NCBI GenBank assembly: GCA_013396655.1
Contig: WBMV01000093.1
Coordinates: forward strand, 100,470-164,469
Direction: 5' to 3'
Source: Campylorhamphus procurvoides
Lineage: Eukaryota; Chordata; Aves; Passeriformes; Dendrocolaptidae
DNA: 64,000 nt
The notes beneath the pieces are model-generated. The model was not told the DNA's origin. It worked only from the letters and a program-made list of their open reading frames with translations, and searched no databases. Shown here piece by piece: positions 24,431-36,900 of this stretch; positions within the stretch are counted from its first letter, which is position 1; every line of letters begins with the position of its first letter. The position numbers and the translations under genes were made by a program.

Positions 24431-27400
24431 GAGGTTTGCTCCCACCTGACCTGAGCTAGACCAAAGTCACTCAGACTGAAACACAAATGTCCATAAAGGC
24501 AGCACCGTCTTTGTGACTTGTTTTCAATTTAGTCCTAAATGAAGCCTTAAGAGGTTTCTCTTGCTGTTTTCCTCAGTACCTGATTTTTAAAACAGAGATT
24601 TGCAAGGGTCTGTCCATCTGCAAGAAGAGCATCCAGGTACCTCCCCAGCTCCTGAATGGAGATGCTTCAGAGGAAAAGCAGATGCCAGCCCAACTGTTCC
24701 TGAGGATTTGGTTTATGATCAGCTACATGTTTGGCCTTCCAAAATTATCTCAGCTTGGCTTGTGCTGGGCTAGTAAAGCCCTTCTGGGAAGGAATTTTGG
24801 AATATGACTTGACCAACCTGGAGAAGATTTTGGGAAACCACACCTGGTGTCTCACTTGTCTGGATCTGGCACCAGGCATGGCACATGTGCAGGCAGAGGT
24901 GAAACCTGGCCTGGCCGTTCAGCTGACATGTTCCCTCAAGGCAAAATGTCACGAGAAACACCATGAAACACATAACTTCAGGTAGGAGCTGCCAACTTCA
25001 GGATGTACGACCATGTGGGACAGGTTCCTTTGAGCAAGCATCTCCTGCCCCCCTCGGGCTTCCTGCTGGTGTGACTGTCCTCTGCTTTGGCAAAGAAAAC
25101 CCACCTGAGGCATGGCCTGAAGAGCAGCAAGAATCAGGTACAGCAGTCAAGCAAAGAGCTCCTGGAAACTTATGATTAAGCATAAATTTTTCAAAAGGCC
25201 ATAAGCAATTCCAACATCCAGCATTTCACAGCGAGCAGTGGAACCAGGTGCCTGTGTTGGTCACACATGTTGCTGCAGGAGCCACTGCACACCAGCATGT
25301 GACACCAGCACTGTCTGCTGGGGACATGGACAGAGAGCAACACAGGCCCCAAGTTTTACACTTGGGATAGATGTGATTTTTCCAGGGGAAAAAAGGAAAA
25401 GTCAAAAAATATCAAGTTTTGTCCAACTGCGGTGGTTCATCTGCAAAAAAAGATTGGAAGCCAGACAAGGCTCCAGCCCTTCACATTATTACATCTCTGA
25501 CATAAAAATGACAACAGACGAGCTCGGTGCCAGCAAAGCCGTTCCCAAAGCAGCAGAGGGTCCCCGGCATCCGTAACCTCCATCCTTTTGAAGGCTGTCA
25601 TCTCGCAGAGCCTCGTTTTCTGCACTTCCAGCTGTTTATATGACACGAACCACTTTCTGGATGCAAGTCCCAGACCTCTCACACCTCACGTATCGAAGAA
25701 TTAACCTGAGGAGGAACCTGTCAGACGAGGCTGACTCAAATTCCACCCCCACTTCAGCAACGCGCAGGAGGAGCTAACACCTTCCTGCAGAGTGGCAGAT
25801 TAATGCCTTACAACGGGAATGATCCATAGGAATCTGCATCCAGGACCTTTGCCAGGGACCAGGAGTCTGTTGCATGTCAATAAAAGCACCTCATGAGGTT
25901 CTGGGAGCACCCAGGGCCACCAGACAAGCCGTGGGCAGGTTGCAAACAGCTCCCAGAGCTACAGCACGTGGGCATCAGGGGTTGTGGGGGTAACACCAAC
26001 CTGGGAAGAAGTCACTTGGCAGAGACAACCCCCTCACCACTGCTCCCTCTGCCCAAAGCCCCAACCACACACTCATCCCCACCATCCCACAGCACAGACC
26101 TCCCTGGCACCCACTGCCATTCCCCACTTGTGAACCCCTCCTGGCCCTGCCCTGTCCGTGGTGTGTCCTGTGACTCTGGATCATATGGATTTGGGTATAT
26201 TCCTTCTAACACAAGAACAGTCCTCCTGCAACACACCAAAAGTCTTCAATAAAGTCCAGAGTTGGGTTTCTAGGGAATGGCACAAGAACAAGCATGTGGG
26301 GACACCCCTCTGAACCTGCTCTCTGCTTCCTGCCACTGATGGCTCTGAGATTTCTTAAGTCAAGGACATCAGCTTTGTACATCTTTCTTCCAAAAATATT
26401 GTCCCCTCATCATCAGGAAGTCTCACCACATTCACTTCAACTTTATTGTATCCTACAAAACTCTACTTTTATAATATTTATGGCTGCACAACTTCAACTG
26501 AAGTAAAATGAAGAGAATGAAATTACGAAGTTCAGTCTTAAATTCCATTCCATTTGGAGAGGCAAAAGCAGAAAACCAAGGTTGTGGTGGTCAATGGTGT
26601 TTATGGAGGTGACCAACCCAAGGGGAGATGAGTGGAGAGGCACCTACATCTCTGGAGGAGATGCTTTTGCTTTCTGAACGAGCTCTTCCTGCCTGCAGCA
26701 GGAAAGAGCAGCTGCTCTGCCCTCAGTATCTTTTGGTAAGACTACATAAACCTCAGATAATTTTGTGATGAGGGCCATGCTGTGCTGTTGTAGATTTTAC
26801 AGAAGAACGTGTCAAGGCAAAGAGAAGTGAATGGATGAGTTGGGTCAAGAATGGATGTCTGGCTTGCTTGGAATGGCCATTTGCCAAACAGAGGTGGGAT
26901 TGCTGAGTGGTCAGCAGATCCCCAAGGGCTCATAAATGACCACTTTCACTTCCAGTGCTCCTCAGGATGGCTCCTCTCCAACCTACAGCACCCACAACTA
27001 TTTCTGTGCAGAACTGGGGCTCCACAACAGAGTTTCCCCAAGCCCACCCAACACTGCAGTGCACTCGGCCAGGGCACAGACATGACTGGGACACTCCAAG
27101 GAAACTGGGACAGGCACAGAAACCCACAGGAGGATGCCTGGGGCTTCAGCACGTAGAGACTCATCAATCTCAGGATGAGAGAAAGGACTTCATGTCTAGA
27201 TGACATCAAACATCCTTGTCAGGATCGTGACGTTCGTTCCCTTGCTGCTGACCTGGAAAGCGAAATATGCCCTTGACATACGACCCAAGCAAATGTGAAG
27301 GCAATTCCACTGACAGCATGAATAAAATAAAGTCTCCCTGACAGGCCTAGGGAAAGGGGGAAGAGATGGAGTGGTTCATGCTCTCCTCTGTTAGCTAAAC

Positions 27401-27658
27401 CCCTTTGGACTTTGCTTCCACATCACTGCAGAAGGTTGCTGATGCAAAGGGTGATATTTGCCTGCAATCTTTCCCTGGGAAGTAATTAGTTTCCATTTAG
27501 AGGGATGACAAATTGATCAGGCAGGAATCTCACTGAGCTCGGAATTGAAGCTAAACTGTGACAGCTACAGCTCTGGCAAGTTGGGTTTGTCAGTCTGTCA
27601 ATGCATTTTACAGTTTCAAAATTCAATCACCCAACAGCAGGAGGAAAGACATTGGCTT

Positions 27659-27680
27659 AAAAAAAAAAAAAAAATAAAAA
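27659..27680. repeat. Poly-A tract
   Basis: A run of about 16 A, then TAAAAAG. No retrocopy or SINE body is recognisable upstream, so this is treated as simple sequence. Confidence 0.75.
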
Positions 27681-28379
27681 GAAGGAGAAGCAGCAGCAGA
27701 AGTGGGGGGAGAACCACCAAAGCCTACACTTCCTCCTGCAAGTTCATTATCACCTCTCCAAAGCATGACGGTGGTGTGAAATGGGTTAGACGCATGGATG
27801 CCTCTGTTAACGGCCAAGGAAAAAAAAAGTCGCACATCATTAGGAATGGAATAAACGATACTGAGGCACAGAGCAGAAATGATTTGATTAGCAATTTCCA
27901 GTTTTGAAAAGACCTGGAAGAGAACCAAATGACTATACAGAAGGTGTGATGGAGTTCTTAATTGCTGTAACTGCACAGGGAGACTCGATGATTTGTGACA
28001 TATAATACAGCACAGTACGCTAACGCTAATAACTGTTAATTAACTGCAGCAATGATATACTCTCAAAATGCACATACAAGTTACCATAATTTCTAGATTA
28101 AAAGCTGCAACGTTCGAAGCCAAAGGCAAAGGGAAGGCAGCACAGAGGGAGTGAGGGAAGAGAAGAAGGTGGAAAAGGAGATAGAGAATCTTTCCTTTTT
28201 CCAACCCCCCTTTTGAGCACTTCTGACATCTCACCCAGAGCAAAGGGGCCGGAAAGTGCCAGGAAAAGGAATAAAATACTCCTGCTGAACTGTGGAACGG
28301 CTCCTGCACGAAGCTCTCCCTCCAGAGCAGCAGTTATTAATTCTGAAAGGCTGTTGTTGCACCAGGCCATCTGGCTGTG

Positions 28380-28800
28380 CCGTAAAGAGTTCAGGAGCTG
28401 CTGCTGAGCTAAGATTCCTGTCGGATCCCATCCGCCCCAGCGACATCATTCACTCGCAAATGTTATCGCACCGCTTTCTCTCCCCCCTCGCTGCTGTTTG
28501 CCAGTCCCTTTCTTTATTGGCAGGCAGTTCATGGCACTGCCCAGTGCAAAAGTGGCTCTGCCAGGAGCTCCCAGGGAGCCCAGAGACGCAACCCTCGCCC
28601 AGCGGATGCTCCGAAGCTGCTTTTGCTCTGTCTCCGAACAGCAGGGCTGTGTGAGAGGCTGGAAGGTGGCTCTGAGGAAAAGCTGCTGGATTGACAGCCT
28701 GGGAGACTGAAGGCTTCTATTTCTCCCCCAGCAGGCAGAGCACAGACACGCTGCCACACGCTGTCCTTCGGCGGCACACGGAGACGCAAATCAGATGACA
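28380..28800. promoter_or_regulatory. Enhancer-like element candidate with retained CpGs
   Basis: Unique sequence with dispersed CpGs (around GTCGGATCCCATCCGCCCCA and TCGCACCGC) next to an AT-rich ATTAATTC word upstream. Possible conserved element. No conservation data are available, so this is weak. Confidence 0.2.
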
Positions 28801-29187
28801 CTGATTAGCTGTCCAGAAGTGCTAAAACATTTTCTCTCTCGGATCAATAGCAATAAAGAGGAGGGTGAGGCAGGTATCAGGCTGCATTGTGGAAGGCTGA
28901 TGCTGATCCTGCTGCAGAGCTGTGGCCAGCCCCAGCAGAAAACCCTCCTGGGTGTGCTTCCCCTCCAAGGTTCTGCCAGTGCAAGCCAGGCTATTGAAAT
29001 GTTACAGCCAGGCTGGTCTTGTACGAGCCCTGACACATCAGTGACCCTGTGGATGGAGAGCTAACAGGCTTTGTTCTTGCCTTGTTCTTGCCAGGCTCCT
29101 CCTGCATGGCCTCCAAAGGGCAGCTCAGTGAAGTGGTTCATGTTTTGGTGAGTCCAAACCAGGAGACACCCACGTAAAACATCTTCA

Positions 29188-29247
29188 TCCAACCTAAATT
29201 ATTCAGTGACTTCATGATTCTGTGATTCCATGGTTCTGTGATTCCAC
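29188..29247 (+). mobile_element. Possible CR1 3' tail remnant
   Basis: CATCCAACCTAAATTATTCA is followed by repeated ATTCTGTG/ATTCCATG/TTCTGTG octamers, the CR1 tail signature, but almost no body remains. Either a very short 5'-truncated insertion or an older decayed copy. Confidence 0.55.
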
Positions 29248-29651
29248 AGCACCAGTGTTCACTAGGGCACACTGGGATACAGCTGATGGCAAAGAAAGGA
29301 ATTTGAGCACAGAGCAACGAGGGGAAAAAAAAGGACTAACAGACTCGCTCAGCCTCTCTATCCCCCGCGTTCGCACCAGCACAGCGTGTTGAGAGCATGT
29401 GTGAAGTCTATCTATCATTTTAACATGGAAGTGCCTGGAAAAATATTAAGGGTAAACTTTGCTGTCATTCCAACATATGGCAAGGCACTGAAATATAGAC
29501 ATATCCTGGGGAAACTGGAGAATTTGAATGAAAACTCCTTTTACTGAAGAGCACATTGGTTCTGTGTTTTCCAGTTTTTTGTCCACCTCCTCCTCCTCCA
29601 ATTTTTTTTTTCTACTCTAGTTTCTTTCAAGCTAATCAACCAATTCTCCTT

Positions 29652-30010
29652 CATGGAATTCCAGAATGGGTTAGTTTGGAAGGGACCTTAAAGCCCATCC
29701 AGTGCCACCCCCTGCCACGGGCAGGGACACCTTCCACCAGCCCAGGTTGCTCCAAGCCCTGTCCAACCTGGCCTTGGACACTTCCAGGGATGGGGCAGCC
29801 ACAGCTTCTCTGCCCAACCTGTGCCAGGGCCTCACCATCCTCTGGTGAGAGAATTTCTTCCTGACATTTAACCTAAATCTTTCCCCTTTTAGTTTAAAAC
29901 TGTTCCCCCTTATCCTATCACTATCTGCCCATTAAGAAATCACTCTCCCTCTTTTAATAAGCCCCCTTCAAGTACTGGGATACCCCTTCAACACCCTGAG
30001 GAGCATGATG
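29652..30010 (-). mobile_element. CR1 LINE fragment, about 360 bp
   Basis: Antisense CR1. It has a decayed tail (CATGGAATTCCAGAATGGGT), then GGAAGGGACCTTAAAGCCCA and GGACACCTTCCACCAGCCCA. It extends into the upstream blocks ACTGTTCCCCCTTATCCTAT and CAAGTACTGGGATACCCCTT. Its 5' part is more diverged from the other copies than its 3' part. Confidence 0.93.
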
Positions 30011-32499
30011 AGCATATACAGAATGGGGAAAAAAAAGGAAGAAAAATAAGGTTATATTAATGTTCTAATAAAAGAAATAGCTTCTAGCTACCAAAAACCC
30101 AGAATTTTCTATTTTTACGTTGGGCATGAAAGATAGGCTTGACCTAGCTGACTGTACAGCCCTTCCCTATGGCCAGAACAGACCCAGCCCTTACACTCCT
30201 GCAGCACTCTGCCCAAATGGAAAATGGCACCCAGGATGGCACTTTCATCATTTTCCTCAGTAGCAGAATGACACTGCTGGGACAGCCCTTTCCCTTCGCT
30301 CACCTCTGTTTCTGCAATGCCTCTAAGCTGTCACATCACTCCCAATTCTGCTCCCATGACCACGGCCTCTAAATAATATTGCATTTTCTTTACCACCTAA
30401 CACAGAACCTTCAAACTGATTTCAGTGTGAGAGGAACGCTGTGAACACCGGTCCATACGCACAGCAGACATTTAATAACCCCCCTGGGAAAGAAAAGCTT
30501 CTGAAACTGCTCAAATGCATCCTGTGGGGATGTCAGCCTGGAGTGAAAGATTCTTAAAGACTTTTTGTGTGACAGCATCACACCCTCTGAGAGTCCCAGG
30601 TGCCATTAGGGGGGAGGAGGGGACTGCAGCACACTTGAAGAATAATCAGCCTCAGGTATTAATGTTTGTCTTGAAGATGTAAAAGATAAGGCACCGAAAT
30701 GTTGTGATTGCCAGAAAAGGGGGTGTTAGTAAGAAATAAAGCTGCCTGTTCAATTCTGCAAGGGTGCTGGTGCCCAAAAGGTCCCACATATTATATAGGA
30801 TTAACCAGGGAACACAGCCAGGTGGGGGAAAAGGAGGATGCCAAAAGGCTGGATCAGCTTCTTGGGTAAACTGGAATCACAACTCCCCGTGTCATTTCCA
30901 CCCCCCAGCCCTCCAGCAACCCCTCTGAAGCCCTGCCAGCTTGGCCCACACACACCTCTGCCCCAGACAGTACATGACACCCTGATTCTATTGCAAAAAG
31001 CATTTTTCATATCTGATGGGAAATTCTGGGTAAAGGAGGCTCTCCTTTCAGGTCTTTTCCATCCTAAATCCAGACTTTGTCTCAGCACTACAAAAACAAA
31101 GCCTTTGTATAGGACAGCTTGGCACCCACCCTTGTGCAAGGGGGGATTATGCTTTCCAAGTTGCATTTTTTGCCCTTGAAATGTTTCCCTCATAATTAGA
31201 AGCAAATTTTTTTTTTCTTCTGTCACAAGACGAAATTCCTTTGTGCAAAAAACCCCCAAAGCAAAGCCTATATATTACTTACTTCTCTCTTTAAAGCCTC
31301 TAGCTTTCCTGGAGATTAACTGCCTGATAAACCCTCCCTGAGCCGGGGTTAAGGGCAGGACTGCCCTCTCAGCCCCAGCTGGGCTTTTCTCACAACTGGA
31401 TTGGATTGTGACAAAACCCTTGGGAGGCCCTGGCTCCCAAGTCCAGGGCTTTCCCAGGTACCCCCAGCACTGGAAAAGTCCTTCTCCTGTGCTGGTTCCT
31501 GGGAAAGCACCTCTCAGCCACTGGACACCAGCAGAGACCCTCCAGCCCACACTCTTTTGACAATAACCTTTGTGAATTTTTTTTCTGTATTTCTTCACCT
31601 ACATCTTTCCTAGACCTTTCTCCCATCCTTACTGCAAACACCTACTTCTACTTGCTTTTCCCCTTCACGTGGCTGGAGTTCAGGGTGATTTGGGGGTGGC
31701 TGGAGAACAAGGAGGTGTTTTGCTCCAGATCCTGGCCCATCTCCAAGCAGGGATGCTGGGATGCTGCCACTGGTGTCCCAGCCAGCCAGCTCAGCCTCCA
31801 GAGGATTTAAAGGATAATGTGTGCATCCAGGGGAGCCATAGGGGCCAGTCTGGCAGCTGGTACCAGAGGGGTTGGCACCAGAGGTCTCTGGGGCACAGGG
31901 CAAGTCACTGGGGACAACACCTGCACCTCATGGAGCTTCTCCCATGGGTGCCCCGTGAAATCCCATCAGCCCAGAGCAGCAGCTCCACAGGCACTTGGCT
32001 GTTCATTTATCCTTCCTGACCCTGCCTTCAGTCCCAGTCCTTCTCCAAGGATAAAGTAGTTGGCTCCCAAGCTCTTGGCCTGGGCTTTGTGCTTTGTGCC
32101 CAACCTTTAGTTCCCACCAACCCAGCCTTTCTTTGGGTCCTCAGCTTCCCTCTGGCCCTGCCTCCAGTGCAGGCTCTACCCTCCTTCTAATAATCCCTGG
32201 GAGGGACCACCTCACTCCTGGTCGTGCCACACTTGAACTCTGCCCAGGGACTGATTCCATCCCTGATTTCTCCGCTGACCTGCCAACATCTGAGCCCAGT
32301 GAAAACCCCGCTGGGGCACAGAAGTGCAGCCTGTTCTGGCTGCATGAAATACAGTTCTCCTTCCCTCCCTACAATCACCGAGGTATTTGCTGCCCCAGAT
32401 GGAAACAAATATTTTTTATGGAGATCTGTTTTAACCAAAAGCACATATAAAACAAAAGCGAGAGAAATATTTGAGGTTTGCGGTGGTTGGAATCTGCGC
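30011..32499. other. Unique non-coding DNA, no gene seen
   Basis: No gene or CR1 seen. Open frames reach 152 codons (30801-31259 minus) but are not recognisable and are mirrored by a 113-codon frame on the other strand. Composition is GC-richer at 31320-32340. Confidence 0.55.
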
Positions 32500-33170
32500 G
32501 CCGAAAATTAATGCTTTGACATGTATTTTGCGCTTAATCTTTTGTGGCAACTTTTTTACATTTGTAAGAGTTATGGATTTTAAAAGTCACAGCTAAGATT
32601 GCTTAATGAGCATTCACCACCCTGGAAGTGGAAGCAAGGCTGATGTGGTTTAGTCAGCTGTTAGCTTTATTGCCTCTCTTCTGTACTAAAAGTGACAAGT
32701 TGAACACATTATAGAGAGCTCAGATGTGTTATGTAGATGAAGCCTGCAGCAATATCTGCCTGCTCTCTATTATTTATGATGTCTATATAATACAATGGAC
32801 TGAGATTTAAGCCATTGTGATGCAGTTTGTTTTCCAGGGTTCTAAAGTACAGCACATTTTACAGAGAATTGCATCTCTGTTACATATTAATCAAATCCAT
32901 CTTACATGCAGCTCTTACACTGTAAACTAAAGGGAAAGAAAGATTAAAGCGCTTGGCTTTTCCTCAGCTGTCAAGGACTGGCAATAAAATAATAATAAGG
33001 GCTTCTAAATAATGTGTGTGTGACAGGCCTTTGCTCGGCTGTGCAGTCCTTTATGGAGGTTAACTACAAAATAAGTTCCAGTGAGTGATTGAGAACAGGC
33101 GAGTGTGTAATACTGCAATGCCAAGCCCTGCATAATTCTTTGCAAAGTTCATTTGCAGAAATTCTCCCAA
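32500..33170. promoter_or_regulatory. Long enhancer-like conserved-element candidate
   Basis: About 670 bp of AT-rich, completely non-repetitive sequence with no open frame of 60 codons or more on either strand. It carries dense regulatory words: several TAAT cores, CAGCTGTCA at 32965-32973 (an E-box overlapping a TALE TGACAG), and TTTATGG of the caudal/posterior-Hox type near 33051. Length, composition and lack of repeats fit a vertebrate conserved non-coding element. Conservation is untested. Confidence 0.35.
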
Positions 33171-33696
33171 CCTGACAAGCCAAAGTTGTTGCAGGTCCAG
33201 GCTCTCGGCAGGGGTGTGAAGTTTAAGTCCTGCTGCCCCCGCTCCAAAGCCTCACCCTCCTCCTGAACTGCTTCAGCTGCAGCCCATTAGAGCAGAGAGC
33301 TCCACTCCAGCCACACCAGTCAGTCTTCCTGCTTGCTGAAAAATATTATTATGAGGGAAGTCATGGGAAAGTTATTTTATTATAAAATATATAAAACTCT
33401 ATAGAGGTCTGTGGTTTTGGATTTTTCTTTTCCATCATTAGCCAGAGTTTTGAAGATCAAGAGGTGGAATTTTTAAGAACAGCCTAAATCACGACAAGGT
33501 TTTAAGACAGTATGAACTGTGGAATTTACTGAAGGGGGGGTTTGCCTTTCCTCCCTTGGCTTTTGCTTCCAGGCAGCCTTTCCAAAGTTCTTGTGTCTCC
33601 TCTGCCCTGTTACCCCCTCAGCAGCCACAGCTTGCAGGTGGTCTGCCCCCTCCCCACCAGGTCACTCACACCTTGGTGGAGGGACAACGGGGACCC
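33171..33696. other. Unique non-coding DNA
   Basis: Mixed sequence with a poly-G run near 33533 and an AT-rich patch at 33340-33410. No gene is visible. Confidence 0.5.
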
Positions 33697-33921
33697 TGAG
33701 GAAGAGTAAGCCAAGAGGAAGAACTTCTTCCCTGGGCAGTGACCCAGCTCTGAACAGGCTGCCCAGGGAGGGTGTGGAGTCTCCTCCCTGGGGATATTCC
33801 AGAGCCCTCTGGACACAATCCTGTGCCCTGTGCTCTGGGATGGCCCTGCTGGAGCAGAGGTGGGACCAGATGTCCCACTGTGGTCCCTTCCAGCCTGACC
33901 CATCCTGGGATTCTGTGAGAA
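33697..33921 (+). mobile_element. CR1 LINE fragment, 3' end
   Basis: Sense CR1 of the subfamily with CTTCCCTGGGCAGTGACCCA and CCTGTGCCCTGTGCTCTGGG, ending GGTCCCTTCCAGCCTGACCC and ATTCTGTG. Across a 121-bp block beginning at 33729 it differs at 3 positions from the copy at 41.5 kb, so these are two young relatives. Confidence 0.9.
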
Positions 33922-36900
33922 CATCAAAAGTCACAGCAATGCTCAGCTGGTGACAAGGCTCAGGATTAAGGATCCAGTGTTTACTGTGGGCTATCTCACT
34001 GACTTCCCACGTAGCCACAGGTGTCACCCCTGTCCCCAAAGGGTGATGGCAATCAGGCTTACAGAGCCCCACAACCCATGGAATTAAAATCACCAGGTGA
34101 AAGCAGAGCTTTTAAGCTCTGCTCTACTGGGGGCAGGAGAAATAAAGCAGAGGAAGGGATGAAGGATGTGTGTGTGAGTGTCCTGAAGCTCTTTGCATCA
34201 TACACAGCCAAGCCATCCAGCAGAATAGCCTTGTAAACCCCAGTGATGCCTCAACCACCCTGCACAGGGACCCCCAGGGCAGGACACAGCACTCCCTGCC
34301 AGGGCAGCAGCACCCTCAGAGATGGTGCCACAAAATTCACCCTTGGATCCAGAGCAAAGTTCTAACAACATTTAAAGCAGGGAGCTCCAGCTGGAGTCCG
34401 TGTAAAGATGGAGCTGCTGGAAAAGCCATGAGTTCAGAGCTGGGTCTGTGTCCTGGAGAAAGCAGGTGGGTGCTCGGGCGTGGGGTTTGGCTCACCTGGA
34501 AACCACATGGTACATCCCAGGGACTGGTAATTTTAGGCTCACTGACACCAGCAAAGGAGTTTAGGAAATGAAAGGAAGGGCTTCAGGGCACCATCTGGCT
34601 GCTGCAAGGAGCCAGGGAGAATTCCTGCTCCCCTTGCACGCTCCACAGGGCCACTGCCAGCTCCTGCCACCCCCATCTCACAGCAACAGCATTTGTTTAC
34701 TGCTCAACCAATCCACGAGGGCAAACGCAATGTTTGCTCTCAAAGATCTGTCTTAAAATGCTACTATACACGTCCCTTGGGTCACAGTGGTATTTTAAGT
34801 CTCTTGCCATGGAAAGAAGATGTTTCCTGGTATTTTCTGCAGATTTTTTTTCAGTGTTGGGTCTCTTTTCTCACAGACCTCCTGAAAGGCTGGGTGTTGG
34901 TTCCCCAGCCTGTTTTTCTCTCTGATAGTCATGCTGTGACCAGTGGGACTCCTCAAGAACACACGTACAGGTGTTGCCACCACCTGAGCACTTCACAGCG
35001 TGGGGGTGTGCTGGTTTCGTTGTTGTTGTTGTTTTAAACTTGAAAAAAATAATTTTAAAACTCAAATCTCACGCTGTTCTTTCATAACATCCCCATGGTT
35101 TGGGTTCATTGCTACTCATGTCAAGTCCAATTTACTTCTGATTGACACAACTGCACACAGGAGGGAAGAAACAAGCCTTGTGAGGGTGTCCTGCATGCCA
35201 CAGGTTACATCTGGAAAACAGTAAATAAGTATGAATGCCTTAAGTCCTGTGTTACCAGGAGCTTTGTCTTCCAGGTAGCCAAGCCTCTGCACAGTGAGTG
35301 CATCTTTAATCCCCATTCCTGCCACGAGCATCCCTCAAGTAACTGTAACTTGGCTGTCTTGAAGACTTCTCTGATATTGGCACTTTCTGTGAAAGCCTCT
35401 GAACCCCCCCAGGCCAAGCTGGGCTCTGAGCTTTCATTTAAATACAGAAAAAGGATATTCTGCTCCTTGTGTGGTCAAGCTCTTCCTTGGAATCACTTGT
35501 GACTCAACCCCCTCAGAACAAAATGGAGAGCCCAACTTTTCTTACTGCAAAGAAGCTCATTATTTTAGGGAATATTCTCATCTCCTCAGGGTTGTCAACA
35601 TGGAACTTTGCCATGAAGCCACTGAACAGGCTCTCACTGCCCCTTGGCCATCTCTACCAGGCCAGGCACATCCACCAGGCACAAGAAGACAAGAAGAACT
35701 GTCTTGGCATTTCATTTTCCCCAGTGAATGGGGAAAGATAGGTTTTGGAAATAGATCAAAACTCCATTGAGGAGGAAAAAATGACCCTGCAGCTCTGAAA
35801 GGTTCCTCAGCCCTAACATGGAAAGTTCCTGAAGCAAAGCTTGGTGTTGGAGAGATGCCTTCCCAGTCCAAATTGGTAACTGGGGGTGAGCCATTTCCAT
35901 TCCTGTGTGAGCAACACTTAAAAGGATAAATAAGAGCTAGCCACACAGAGGAGCAGACTGGTTTCTTTTGCTTTCCTTGACATGGAAAGTGGCCTGCATG
36001 CCACCTGACACTCAGGGATCACTTCCCAGGCTATGGGAAATGAGCTGGGAAAACACAAGCGCAAACCTCCTGTGGTTCATATGTCTGCGTCAGGCGAGCT
36101 GTGCAGAATGCAAAGGCAAACCTTTCAATCCTCCCCTCTCCCCAGCCCTCAAAGGCCAGCACAAGTGCTCCATTCAGAAGGGGATTTACCACAGGGTTTG
36201 GAAAGCCCTGAGTGCTAGACAGGAATCTTGCCCTGACTGAACCTACTTATAAGCCCTCCCATTAACAGTGCTGTGAAGAGCTGGTGGCACAGGGTGTGTG
36301 GAACAGAGCTGTAAGTCACAGCACAGGTTTGCTGAATGAGCTGGGGACCAGCTGCATCCCTTTACTCCCTCAATAACACACTGATATGGGCACATTTATT
36401 TTCCTGTTGAAGCAGCTCACAGAATAAATGCGCCTCCCATCCGAGGGGAGATTACTGGGGAGCAGATGTATGCTATACTGCAAACAGTAAACTTATGGAG
36501 CCCTAATCCCACACAACACCATTTAGTTCCATACAAATCCTGTGCAGAAAGCCCCACAAAGTGCTCTGCAGAGGGAGGAAGAGGAGCCCTGCTCGTGGGC
36601 AGTGGGAGCTGTGCCCATCCCAGTGCTGGCCACCAAACCCATCTCCCCAAGGCATTTGCACAGCCCGTGCTCCGGCTCATCCAGCTGGAGCCCAAAATAC
36701 TGCTCCTCACAGGAGACCCTGAGCTCCAACTCCTGCTTGGAAAGTGCTCAGAGCTCCCTGGGCGAGCAGCCTGCACAACCATTAACAGCACTGGCACATT
36801 TACTGCACACATCTGGGTCAGCAGCTCCCAGACAGGGCACACCACGCAGGGAGGCAAAGGTGAGCCTGAGAAACCCTGGAATTTAATAGCAGTAAGGTAC

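Larger units (their letters stand above)
24431..29187. other. Unique non-coding DNA, no gene seen
   Basis: No CR1 and no recognisable gene. A CpG-retaining patch lies at 25460-25760, an A-rich tract at 27659-27680, and another CpG-bearing, pyrimidine-rich stretch at 28380-28800. Open frames of up to 120 codons overlap each other on both strands and none is recognisable. Confidence 0.5.
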
